Below are positions 35,016-43,536 of a DNA stretch of 64,000 nucleotides, piece after piece. Numbering within the stretch: position 1 is the stretch's first letter; each line of letters opens with the position of its first letter. Source of the DNA: Paenibacillus oceani (GTDB taxonomy: Bacteria; Bacillota; Bacilli; Paenibacillales; NBRC-103111); NCBI RefSeq assembly GCF_014705615.1, contig NZ_JACXJA010000016.1, forward strand, positions 124,001 to 188,000. The letters run 5' to 3'. Position numbers and translations under genes: made by a program. The notes under the pieces are model-generated. The model searched no databases and had not been told where the DNA came from. It saw only the letters and a program-made list of their open reading frames with translations.

Positions 35016-35234
35016 CCCTGCTTCAATCGGGGAAGGAACACAATAGGAGCGGTTTGTACCCTTTATTTTGTCCAAAACCCGCTTGAATGAGGGATTAAGA
35101 GCGATTTGAAGCTGTTAAAATCGGCGAAAAGGGTGCAGTCCTCACCAACTGGGTGAAATAAGGGGTGCAAACCGCCTTTATTGGTTTCGTTTTTGCGAAA
35201 AGGCAGAAAATAAAGGGTGCCAGAGACGCTTATT
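35016..35234 (+). repeat. interspersed repeat copy C (full form)
   Basis: It shows the same order of modules as copy B: CAATAGGAGCGGTTTGTACC, then GGATTAAGAGCGATTTG, the central inverted module AATAAGGGGTGCAAACCGCC, and the right end AATAAAGGGTGCCAGAGACG then CTTATT. The central-right pair closes a hairpin with inner TTTCG/CGAAA. Confidence 0.85.
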
Positions 35235-35297
35235 ACGTATAGAGCTCGCACACGCAGAGAGTTTGGCGAAAGCATGGACAAGCAATCGAAGTTCCGA

Positions 35298-35337
35298 TTG
35301 ACGGCCGTCACCTATTTAGTATATTATATATAATATA
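35298..35337 (+). promoter_or_regulatory. promoter with TATATTAT palindrome before the PhyH-HEAT gene
   Basis: TTGACG (35298-35303) lies 16 bases from TATATT. The perfect palindrome TATATTATATATAATATA (35320-35337) covers the -10. It has the same half-sites and 2-base spacing as the palindrome at 5978-5999. Confidence 0.6.
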
Positions 35338-35495
35338 GATTATGTACATGGAGGTTGCGGAGAAACCGGAGGCATAAGATGGAAGCGCATGCACGATTGC
35401 CGTGCAGGAACAAGCACACAGGGGATCACACCGCGAGTGGTCGTTACTAACGTATTTAGAAGATCATATCGATGAGTACAGGGGAGGATTTCGCC

Positions 35496-36989
35496 TTGAT
35501 CGATGCTAAATATTTGTTGAACGATGAGCAGGTGGCTCAGTTTATCACCCATGGATTTGTGCAGCTTCAGACTGATTTCACCGAACAGTTTCACCAGGCC
35601 GTGCTGAAGAAAATGAGCGAAGTGTACGAGAACGAAGGCAATCCCGGCAATAATCTCGTTCCCCGCATTCCGGAAATTCAGAAGTTTTTCGATCATCCTA
35701 CCGTTAAAGGGGCATTAACCAGCCTACTTGGGCCTAGCTATACGATGCACGCTCACCGGCACGGGCATTTCAACCGGCCGGGAACGAGCGACGGGGGATG
35801 GCACAAGGACAACTATTGGGGGAATGAGAAGACCCGCAATCATCTTCCGTGGTCAGCGATGATTTTTTATTATCCGCAGGACGTCACGGACGATATGGGG
35901 CCTACCGGCATCGTACCGGGTTCGCAAAACCGTTATAAAATGAACGTCGCCTCGGAAATCAACTTGCCGGTCGTCGGCAAGGCGGGGTCGTTCGTACTGA
36001 TCAATTACGATATATGGCACCGGGCTACAGCCAACACGTCGGCGAACGACCGGTATATGCTGAAATTATTATTTTTCCGCCTGGAGGCGCCGAAGCGAGC
36101 GGAGTGGAACAACCTCAGGGAGGAGTGGAAGACGCCTGAGGGAATGATGCCCGTTCCGGACAACACCTTATTGTGGAACCATGTGTGGAAATGGATGTCC
36201 GGGTCCCCGGCTTGGGCGGACCGGCCGGCCGATCCTGCCGAGCGTACGGGGGCAGCGCGCCATAGCGATATCGCCGGGCTGGAAAGCCGGTTATACGGAG
36301 AAGACGAGAATGAGGCTTTGAACGCGGCTTACGGCTTGGCGGCGATCGGAGCGGAAGCGGTCCCGGCGCTTATACGCGGATTGAAGCATACTGATCCCGA
36401 TGTGGTCAATCCGCTGACGTTTTCGATTCCCCGGCTTTGCGCACACGGCCTGGCGGCTATGGGACCCGAGGCGATTCCCGCACTAACTGAAGCGCTGGGC
36501 GATTCGTACGGGAACCGGGACGTGATCGGGCAGATCGCTTTTGCACTCGGCGAGATCGGTCCTCCCGCTTCCGGCGCCGTACCCGCATTAATCGGCTTGC
36601 TGCAGGAGGAATCGGATTTTATCCGCCAACATGTCGTGGAAGCGCTCGGCATGATCCAGGAGCCGGCGGAACAGGTCGTTCCCGCTCTTGGCGGCGCTCT
36701 GCAGGACTCGTCGATGTACGTCCGCTTCTCGGCCGGCCTGGCGCTCGCGCGGATCGGTCCTGCGGCCGCCTCCGCAGTCGGCGCGCTGAAGCAGGCGCTT
36801 CACGACGGGGATGAAGGTCCCGCTCCGATGCTGGCGGCATCCAAAGCCGACAAAGGGGCGCGTTACGTTTCGGCTATCGCCGCGACTGCGCTTCAGCGAA
36901 TACGAACAGACGAAGCGTTGGACATTTTGTTATCCTATTTGCAAACCGCCAGATGGTGTCCGTCCACAACTAAAGTTTCTACGTTTTAA
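35496..36989 (+). CDS. phytanoyl-CoA dioxygenase (PhyH) domain fused to HEAT repeats
   Basis: This 497-residue protein starts at TTG 35496 with GGGGAGG upstream. Residues 1-225 are a PhyH-type Fe(II)/2-oxoglutarate dioxygenase: the H-x-D of GGWHKDNYWG and distal His of YDIWHRATANTS form the iron site, and PTGIVPGSQNRYK is typical. Residues ~255-490 hold about six PBS-lyase-type HEAT repeats (EALNAAYGLAAIGAEAVPAL, FIRQHVVEALGMIQEPAEQV). The substrate is unknown. The HEAT part probably binds a protein partner. It has its own promoter, and no neighbour is clearly linked. Confidence 0.87.
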   Translation: MIDAKYLLNDEQVAQFITHGFVQLQTDFTEQFHQAVLKKMSEVYENEGNPGNNLVPRIPEIQKFFDHPTVKGALTSLLGPSYTMHAHRHGHFNRPGTSDGGWHKDNYWGNEKTRNHLPWSAMIFYYPQDVTDDMGPTGIVPGSQNRYKMNVASEINLPVVGKAGSFVLINYDIWHRATANTSANDRYMLKLLFFRLEAPKRAEWNNLREEWKTPEGMMPVPDNTLLWNHVWKWMSGSPAWADRPADPAERTGAARHSDIAGLESRLYGEDENEALNAAYGLAAIGAEAVPALIRGLKHTDPDVVNPLTFSIPRLCAHGLAAMGPEAIPALTEALGDSYGNRDVIGQIAFALGEIGPPASGAVPALIGLLQEESDFIRQHVVEALGMIQEPAEQVVPALGGALQDSSMYVRFSAGLALARIGPAAASAVGALKQALHDGDEGPAPMLAASKADKGARYVSAIAATALQRIRTDEALDILLSYLQTARWCPSTTKVSTF

Positions 36990-37277
36990 TGTACAGGAAC
37001 GGAAGCGGGTCCATCGTATAAGAAAACAGGTGCGGCTCGACCCCCGGCAAGTACGACGGTTATTGGGCAAATTGGCCTTGCCGGGGGGCCGGCTCCCTAC
37101 GAACAGAACGGATGTATGCCTCCCTGGGGGCAATCGTTCGCCCTATCCTCCCATCCTCCAGCCCTACGGCTTCCTAGCTGCAGATGAAACCTATACCTAC
37201 GGATTTCGATCGATCATACCCGCAGTTGCGATACCTCTTCTGACTAACAACAGCATGTGCCGAGTTTCTTTCAACCT
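36990..37277. other. non-coding stretch, nothing recognised
   Basis: A frame spans part of this region but overlaps the upstream gene and has no SD or family motif. No terminator with a clear T-run was found after the PhyH-HEAT gene. Confidence 0.3.
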
Positions 37278-37291
37278 TGTATGCGTTTACA
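37278..37291. promoter_or_regulatory. cre-like site (CcpA operator) before the SBP gene
   Basis: TGTATGCGTTTACA matches the cre consensus TGWAARCGYTWNCW at 13 of 14 positions. It lies 64 bases upstream of the start codon. Confidence 0.6.
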
Positions 37292-37354
37292 AGTATGGAT
37301 AGATAGGACGGATTACGTTGCAAGTCCGGAAAAATTAAAAATGGGGTGTTCCAT

Positions 37355-38689
37355 ATGCGGAAATCAAGAGTGATTTCATCCATCGGACTTTTATCCCTCA
37401 CGTTAATTGTAAGCGCTTGCGGAAAGGCGGCCGGTCCAGCGGAGCCGGCTCCCGGTCAAACGCCGGACACTTCGCCGCCTCCGGCAACGGTTAATAACCA
37501 GCCGGTTACCGTGAAAATCGCCGTCCACGCCGGGATCGTCAACGACAACGATTTGAAACGGTATTTTATCGAACCGGTAAAAGCGAAATATCCGCATATC
37601 ACAATCGAGAGAATCAATGTGGCCGACAAAGGGCTGAGCTTGCCCGAGCTGGTCTCGACGAATGCCGTTCCCGACATGGTGATCAATTATCCGTACAACT
37701 TGACGGATCTGACGCAGCTCGGCATCAGCTACAACATGGATGAATTGATCAAAACCCATAAGCTGGACTTGAACCGGATCAGCCCGGAATATTTGGAATC
37801 GATCAAAATCGTGAATGGTTCGAATTTTTATACGGGGTTGCCGATGAACAACAATACGTTCGCGTTGTTTTTCAATAAAGATTTGTTCGACCGGTTCGGC
37901 GTATCGTATCCGAAGGACGGCATGACCTGGGATGAAGTACGTGAAATCGCGGTCAAATTGACCCGCAGCGAAAACGGAGTCCAGTATTACGGCCTGTTCC
38001 CGGATAACGTGTACCGGGGGGCATATCAGGCAAGCGTGCCGTTCGTCGATCTGCAAAACAATAAATCGGTATTCCAGACCGATGCATGGAAAAACTTGTT
38101 CGAGCTGTGGTATAGTCTCTACAAATTTCCCGGAGCCGTAATCATGCCGAAAGAAATGAATACCGTCAACGGCTTCAAGACCGGACAAATCGCGATGTTC
38201 TCCGGGTATTCGGGCCAATTGCCGGATCTGTTGTCGATGAAGGATCTCAACTGGGATGTGGTCACCTATCCGACCAATAAAGTCGCGCCTGGGGTCGGCC
38301 AGCGGGTAGATTCTCCGATGATGTCGATTACGAGCACAAGCAAGGTCAAAGATGCGGCGATGCAAATCATATCCGTCATTTTGTCGGATGAAGTGCAAAC
38401 CGAGATGACGCGCAACCTGCAGTCGTCCGTCTTGAAAGATCCGAAAATTAACGCCCAGTTCGGTAAGGCGACTCCGGAGCTTGCCTCCAAAAACGTCGTT
38501 GCGTTTACGAAGCTGAAAGTAGCGGTGCTGAAACCGTTCGGGTTCGTGCCGGTCGGCAGCGCAGCCGGCATCCCGATCACCGCGTTCACCGAGCTGCTCT
38601 ACGCAGGGAAAGACGTGAATACGGTTCTTCGCGAAGCGGACGAGAAAATGGAAAAGGTGATCGCGGAAGAATTGCAGAAGAAAAAATAG
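37355..38689 (+). CDS. extracellular solute-binding lipoprotein (SBP family 1)
   Basis: This is a 444-residue sugar-type SBP with ATG 37355 behind a GGGGTG purine run; a GTG three codons upstream is less likely. Lipobox is VSAC (Cys 22), followed by a Pro/Ala linker. Shared motifs are FALFFNKDLFDRFGVSYPKDGMTWDE and a C-terminal DVNTVLREADEKMEK. It has no permease, ATPase or dedicated regulator next to it. One cre-like site lies upstream and a second lies inside the signal-peptide codons, so carbon catabolite repression is likely. Confidence 0.9.
   Translation: MRKSRVISSIGLLSLTLIVSACGKAAGPAEPAPGQTPDTSPPPATVNNQPVTVKIAVHAGIVNDNDLKRYFIEPVKAKYPHITIERINVADKGLSLPELVSTNAVPDMVINYPYNLTDLTQLGISYNMDELIKTHKLDLNRISPEYLESIKIVNGSNFYTGLPMNNNTFALFFNKDLFDRFGVSYPKDGMTWDEVREIAVKLTRSENGVQYYGLFPDNVYRGAYQASVPFVDLQNNKSVFQTDAWKNLFELWYSLYKFPGAVIMPKEMNTVNGFKTGQIAMFSGYSGQLPDLLSMKDLNWDVVTYPTNKVAPGVGQRVDSPMMSITSTSKVKDAAMQIISVILSDEVQTEMTRNLQSSVLKDPKINAQFGKATPELASKNVVAFTKLKVAVLKPFGFVPVGSAAGIPITAFTELLYAGKDVNTVLREADEKMEKVIAEELQKKK
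37408..37421. promoter_or_regulatory. intragenic cre-like site
   Basis: TGTAAGCGCTTGCG matches the cre consensus at 13 of 14 positions, within codons 18-23 of the SBP gene. CcpA bound here could act as a roadblock. Confidence 0.5.
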
Positions 38690-38756
38690 AGCGGGTCTTT
38701 CAGGAACGAATCCATCACCTTCTCCAAGGCGGGGCGGGAACATAGAAGGAATGCGA

Positions 38757-38786
38757 GGAAGGCTGCCGCGTGCGGCCTTTTTTGTT
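38757..38786 (+). terminator. Rho-independent terminator
   Basis: AAGGC...CCGC pairs with GCGGCCTT, followed by TTTTTGTTTT. Confidence 0.8.
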
Positions 38787-38873
38787 TTAACCGATTGATC
38801 CTTCGGCGGGGGAAGGAAATCATGGAAGTAGTCCAGAATAACTATCCGGATAAGGAAGGGGGCTTACCGAACG

Positions 38874-39668
38874 ATGAGTGAATGGAAATCGTTGACGGGT
38901 GATTCGCAGGCAAGGTGGGATGAGGTGGCGCCATTTTGGGACGATTATATGGGGGCGGCCAGCAACCGGTTTCACCGGGAGATCGTCAGGCCGAAAACGG
39001 AGGAGCTCCTGGATGTCAAAGAAGGACATGCCGTTCTCGATCTGGCCTGCGGCAACGGGAATTTCTCCAGACGGCTGGCGGATCTGGGCGCCAATGTAGT
39101 CGCTTTTGACTACAGTCCGGTCATGGTTCAGAGGGCGCTGGAGAGGTCCTCGGACTATGCCGGACGAATCGATTACCGGGTGGCGGATGCGACGAACGCC
39201 GAATCCTTATTGGGGCTGGGGACGCAGCAATATGAAAGCGCAGTGGCAAATATGGCGCTGCATGACATCGCGGATATATCGGCTATTCCGAAAGCGCTGC
39301 AGGTTATGTTGAAGCCCGGCGGCGTATTCGTCTTTTCGATTCCGCACCCTTGCTTCCAGCCTCCCGGTATGAGGAAAATTCATGAGACGGAAGAAATAAA
39401 CGGTGTTGTTGCCACGAGAAACAGCATTCAGATCAGCAAATATTTGACTCCGGAGCCGTGCGAAAGCATCGGGATTCGCGGTCAGCCGGTACCGCATTAT
39501 TTGTTCCATCGCCCGCTGTCGGCGTATATGAACCTGTTTATGCGCTCTAGCTTTGTGCTGGACGGCTTCGAGGAACCGAGCTTCGAGCCGGACGACAAAG
39601 CGGGCGAAAGGTTCGACTGGTATGAGATCCCCCCGGCGGCGATATTCCGGTTCCGCAAGCAGGGATGA
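38874..39668 (+). CDS. class I SAM-dependent methyltransferase
   Basis: This 264-residue cytoplasmic protein has motif I VLDLACGNGNFSRRLADLG (residues ~57-75), the acidic post-I residue in VVAFDYSP, motif II around YESAVANMALHDI and motif III LKPGGVFVFSIPHPCF. The last segment resembles UbiE/Tam-type enzymes. Substrate unknown. AAGGAAGGGGG precedes the ATG. It is 60 bases before the ABC exporter pair and may be co-transcribed with it. Confidence 0.9.
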   Translation: MSEWKSLTGDSQARWDEVAPFWDDYMGAASNRFHREIVRPKTEELLDVKEGHAVLDLACGNGNFSRRLADLGANVVAFDYSPVMVQRALERSSDYAGRIDYRVADATNAESLLGLGTQQYESAVANMALHDIADISAIPKALQVMLKPGGVFVFSIPHPCFQPPGMRKIHETEEINGVVATRNSIQISKYLTPEPCESIGIRGQPVPHYLFHRPLSAYMNLFMRSSFVLDGFEEPSFEPDDKAGERFDWYEIPPAAIFRFRKQG

Positions 39669-39728
39669 GGTTTCGCCAGCTGTTGTGCGGCTGGCGTAAT
39701 ATAACATCGGAGAAAAGGGGGGACACGC

Positions 39729-41507
39729 TTGACTAAGCCGGTATCGACGGATTCGGACAAATCTTTGTGGGCGGTGTACGTCTGGTGCGTATCCTTTCTC
39801 AAGCCGTATCTGTTCTTGTTAGTTTTATTAATAACGTCAGCTGCCGTCGTATCGGCGGCCGAGCTTGCCATTCCGCAATTTATCCGTACTTTTATCGATG
39901 TTACGCTCCCGTCCGGGGACCGGAGCGGATACTATTCGGCGATGGCTTGGCTGGCCGGTATTATCGCAATCATGATCGCGGCGGGCATGGTTCAGAATCT
40001 GCTCCGCCGCATGTTACAGGAGAGAGCGGCACGTGATTTGCAGGTTGCCATCCTCGGGCATCTGCGGCGGCTCGGATTTGCTTACTTCGAACGTACGCCG
40101 TCAGGCCAGACGCTGTCACTGGTCCATACGGAAGTCGCCGCTGCTCAGAACTTATACCGGCAGCACTTCCCAGCGATGATCGGCAGTTTTTTGTTCTCGG
40201 CCCTTTCGATCGCGATTATGGCATCCACGCACATCGGGCTGACGCTGATCGTGATCCCCTGCTTCTTGCTATACTACGTATTCGGTCCGATGCTTGAGCG
40301 CAAAGCTTCCGTCAGCGGCAAGGAAATGTCGCAAAACCGGATCGAAGAAAACCAGAAGGCGTACGAAAGCGTCTCCGCTGCGATGGAACTGCGGGCGTTT
40401 GGCGCGCACGGATGGGATATGAACCGGTATAACGAAAAGGTGACTGCTCACAACCGGAGCATGATTCGCACGTATTGGTACGCCTATTTGCGGGGGACGA
40501 ACCGGAGACTGACTTATTACGCGGGTGCCATTGCCGTTTTTATATACGGATATCATTTGATACAACATGATCTGTTAACGGTTGGGGGATTCGTATCTTT
40601 TCTGCTGTATTATTTCGCTGCGATGCATCGGCTGACCGCTGTCGTGACCAGCGTTACGGAGCAGAAAGTGCTTATGTATCAAGCGGAGAAGCTGTATCAA
40701 TTCATCCGGCGCAAGCCGCTCGTCGAACCGCCGGCGGAGCCTGTAAGACGGGACAGCATTCAAGGAGAGATCCGATTCGAACGGGTTTCGTTCAGCTATG
40801 ATAACGGAAGGCTCGTTTTGAAAGAGATGGACTTGGTCGTACGGCCAGGGCAGCGGGTAGCGCTGGTCGGACAAAGCGGCTGCGGTAAATCAACCGCCCT
40901 CAAGCTGATCGGCAGATTTTACGACCCGGACAGCGGCTCCGTTCGCATAGATGGCATACTTGTCCGAGATTTGTCGCCCGACTCGCTTGGACATGCTCTA
41001 GGTTATGTGTTCCAGGACACCTATTTATTTGGCGCCTCGGTCAAAGAAAATATCCGTTTCGGCCAACCGGATGCAACAGATGAAGAGGTTGAGCTTGCCG
41101 CCAAAGCCGCGTTCGCCCATGATTTCATTACCGAGCTGCCGGACGGCTACGATACGCTTGTCGGGGAACGCGGAGTGCGTCTGTCGGGCGGACAAAAGCA
41201 GCGCATCTCCATCGCTCGCATGTTTATCAAAAATCCTGCCGTCGTTTTGCTGGATGAAGCTACCTCCGCCCTGGACAATACCAGCGAACGCGAGGTGAAA
41301 TCGGCACTGGATCGTCTGTTGGCGGGCCGAACGGTGATCGCCGTCGCTCACCGGCTGACGACCATTAGCGACTTCGATGTAATCGCTATGATGGAAGACG
41401 GCCGGGTGATCGAATTCGGTACTTATAAGCAGTTGATAGCGGCCGGAGGTGCTTTTAAGCAACTGGCCGAAGGCGAAGCGCCGAGAAAGGAGGGGGCCGG
41501 TGTCTAA
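39729..41507 (+). CDS. ABC exporter half-transporter, subunit 1 (membrane + ATPase)
   Basis: This 592-residue protein starts at TTG 39729 with AAGGGGGG upstream. Six membrane helices (residues ~20-300) are followed by an ATPase domain: Walker A LVGQSGCGKST, signature LSGGQKQRISIARM, Walker B VVLLDEATSALD and H-loop VAHRLTT. It overlaps the next gene by 8 bases, so the two form a heterodimeric exporter of the multidrug or lipid type. Both ATP sites keep the catalytic Glu. Confidence 0.93.
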   Translation: MTKPVSTDSDKSLWAVYVWCVSFLKPYLFLLVLLITSAAVVSAAELAIPQFIRTFIDVTLPSGDRSGYYSAMAWLAGIIAIMIAAGMVQNLLRRMLQERAARDLQVAILGHLRRLGFAYFERTPSGQTLSLVHTEVAAAQNLYRQHFPAMIGSFLFSALSIAIMASTHIGLTLIVIPCFLLYYVFGPMLERKASVSGKEMSQNRIEENQKAYESVSAAMELRAFGAHGWDMNRYNEKVTAHNRSMIRTYWYAYLRGTNRRLTYYAGAIAVFIYGYHLIQHDLLTVGGFVSFLLYYFAAMHRLTAVVTSVTEQKVLMYQAEKLYQFIRRKPLVEPPAEPVRRDSIQGEIRFERVSFSYDNGRLVLKEMDLVVRPGQRVALVGQSGCGKSTALKLIGRFYDPDSGSVRIDGILVRDLSPDSLGHALGYVFQDTYLFGASVKENIRFGQPDATDEEVELAAKAAFAHDFITELPDGYDTLVGERGVRLSGGQKQRISIARMFIKNPAVVLLDEATSALDNTSEREVKSALDRLLAGRTVIAVAHRLTTISDFDVIAMMEDGRVIEFGTYKQLIAAGGAFKQLAEGEAPRKEGAGV

Positions 41508-43233
41508 TCTCATTTGGCTGGCCAGGCTGGCGGGCAAAGCTAAGTGGCTGCTCCTGCTATCCGTTGTATTGATGACGGCTGAGTCGTTATCGTATCTGAT
41601 GCAGACCGGACTGCAGCAAACGATCATTGACGACGTGCTGATGGCGGGACGGACGGAGTTGTTTTGGCCGACCTTGCTGCAAATCGCTGCGGCTTATATC
41701 GCTTATTCGCTTTTATTTACGTTCGGGCCGCATGCGATCCATCACACCGTTGCCCGGGTTCGCCATTCGTTGTCGGGCAGTCTGATGGATCGGCTCCACC
41801 AGATCCCGTCGCTTGATTTGCAAAAAGAAAGAACCGGGCACTACGTGTATCATTTCACAACGGATTTGCAAAATGTGGCCGGCATGACCGGAGGCGATTT
41901 GCCGAGGTTGTTTCAGCACTTGACCACCGTGTTGTTTCTATCCTATGTGATTGCCAAGGCAAACCTGATCTTGTTTGCAGTTTTGGCAGCATTCAGCGTG
42001 ATTTACGTACTTCTTGGAAAAAGGTTTGCCGCCGAACGCAAACAGGCTGCTGCCGAAATCAACCGCACCAAATCTGCGCTGCTTGTACATATGGAGGAGA
42101 GCATATCGTCAACTCGTGAAGTCATCGCCTTCCACCGGCAGTCGTGGGAATCCGCCATCTACAAAAAACGGTTCGGAGCTTATTACCGTGACGTCATGCG
42201 GGAAGGCAAGCTGATTAACCGGCAGCAGCTGATCAGCGACCCTCTGCGATGGGGAACGACGTGGATCGTGCTTCTGGCCGGCGGACTTCTCGTCATCGAC
42301 GGCCAGCTGTCGCTGGGGATGTTCGTGATCACGTACCAGTTTGCCAACCGGTTTATGGATTCCTTTCATGGTTTGTATCAATTTGCGCTGGGGTTGTCCG
42401 GCAAGGTGTCCTCGGTCGAGAGGTTGCGCCGCTATCTGGATGGGGATCGTCTGCACTCGTTAGGTGACCCGCTGCAAGGACCGCTCTCGGAACTGAGGTT
42501 CGAACAGGTATCGTTTGCGTATGACACCGGACGGAATGCCGTATTGGCCGGAATCAGTCTGGACATCCCGCTGGGACGGAAGGTTGCTCTGGTCGGCACA
42601 AGCGGCGGCGGCAAATCGACCCTAGCGGGCTTATTGCTCCGGTTTCTGGAACCTACGGACGGTGTACTTGCGGTAAACGGCCGACCGCTGCCGGAATGGT
42701 CCCGCGGCGACTGGATGAATCGGGTGGCAGTCGTGCTTCAAGACCCTTACTTTTTCCCCGATACGATCCGGACGAATTTGCTGCTGGGATTGGAACAAGT
42801 GTCGGATCGGACCATGATCGAGGTGTGCGAGGCGATGCAAATTCATGATTTCATTATGAATACTCCTCAGGGCTACAACACGGTGATCGGGGAAAGAGGC
42901 ATTACGCTCTCCGGCGGGCAAAGGCAGAGGCTTGCTTTGGCGAGAGCGCTGCTGCGCAATCCGGATATTCTCATCCTTGACGAATCGACTTCGGCACTCG
43001 ATCTCGAGACGGAACGGTGCATCCAGGAGCAGTTGGATATCATCCGCGAGGGGCAGACGACGATCATCATCGCGCACAGGCTGTCGACGATCCGCAATGC
43101 GGACCTGATTGTGGTGCTCGATAAAGGGAAGCTGGCAGAAAGCGGGTCGCACGATCAGTTAATGCAGGACGGGCCGCTATACCGCGAACTTGTATGGAAG
43201 GAGCAGGAGGGGGAGGGGCTCGTGGCCGGGTAA
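41500..43233 (+). CDS. ABC exporter half-transporter, subunit 2 (membrane + ATPase)
   Basis: This 577-residue protein starts at GTG 41500 with AAAGGAGGGGG inside the end of the first gene. Six membrane helices are followed by Walker A LVGTSGGGKST, signature LSGGQRQRLALARA, Walker B ILILDESTSALD and H-loop IAHRLST. It is the partner of the preceding subunit, and the overlap suggests translational coupling. The exported substrate is unknown; peptides, drugs or lipids are typical. Confidence 0.93.
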   Translation: MSNLIWLARLAGKAKWLLLLSVVLMTAESLSYLMQTGLQQTIIDDVLMAGRTELFWPTLLQIAAAYIAYSLLFTFGPHAIHHTVARVRHSLSGSLMDRLHQIPSLDLQKERTGHYVYHFTTDLQNVAGMTGGDLPRLFQHLTTVLFLSYVIAKANLILFAVLAAFSVIYVLLGKRFAAERKQAAAEINRTKSALLVHMEESISSTREVIAFHRQSWESAIYKKRFGAYYRDVMREGKLINRQQLISDPLRWGTTWIVLLAGGLLVIDGQLSLGMFVITYQFANRFMDSFHGLYQFALGLSGKVSSVERLRRYLDGDRLHSLGDPLQGPLSELRFEQVSFAYDTGRNAVLAGISLDIPLGRKVALVGTSGGGKSTLAGLLLRFLEPTDGVLAVNGRPLPEWSRGDWMNRVAVVLQDPYFFPDTIRTNLLLGLEQVSDRTMIEVCEAMQIHDFIMNTPQGYNTVIGERGITLSGGQRQRLALARALLRNPDILILDESTSALDLETERCIQEQLDIIREGQTTIIIAHRLSTIRNADLIVVLDKGKLAESGSHDQLMQDGPLYRELVWKEQEGEGLVAG

Positions 43234-43268
43234 CAATCAAAGAAGCAGACAAGGCTTGAAGCTTGCGC

Positions 43269-43312
43269 GAAAGCGTACCCGGTTTGATGCTGGAACAGGT
43301 ACGCTTTTGTAT
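43269..43312 (+). terminator. terminator after the ABC exporter
   Basis: AAAGCGTACC pairs with GGTACGCTTT across a ~20-base loop, followed by TTG. Confidence 0.75.
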
Positions 43313-43460
43313 GTTAAGCCGGGTGGTGCACGAATGCCGATCCCGGTACCATCATAAAAGAAATCGGTCCGCTGTAAGTCGTATCCAAGTCTGTTTCCAA
43401 CCTCCCAAAAAGACAGCAATCCGTAAGAAAGCCTGGCGCAATCAACATGCTACAATAGGA

Positions 43461-43499
43461 AAGCAATAGGAGCATAAGTTCGCTTATGGCTAATTGCTT
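43461..43499. promoter_or_regulatory. two-tier inverted repeat before the MFS gene
   Basis: The inner dyad CATAAG-TTCG-CTTATG (43473-43488) is nested in an outer dyad AAGCAAT...ATTGCTT (43461-43499). It sits 38 bases before the MFS start, a usual place for a TetR/MarR-type operator. Confidence 0.5.
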
Positions 43500-43536
43500 A
43501 TGGTTTTAGATGGAGACAAGACCGGAGAGGAGCCAG

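Noticed and set aside
36940-36989. Suspected frameshift at the C-terminus of the PhyH-HEAT protein
   Set aside because: The HEAT pattern weakens at the end, but the final residues (LLSYLQTARWCPSTTKVSTF) could be a natural tail and no continuing HEAT repeat is visible in another frame.
36811-37302. 163-residue frame across the end of the PhyH-HEAT gene
   Set aside because: It overlaps a better-supported gene in another frame, has no SD and shows no family motif.
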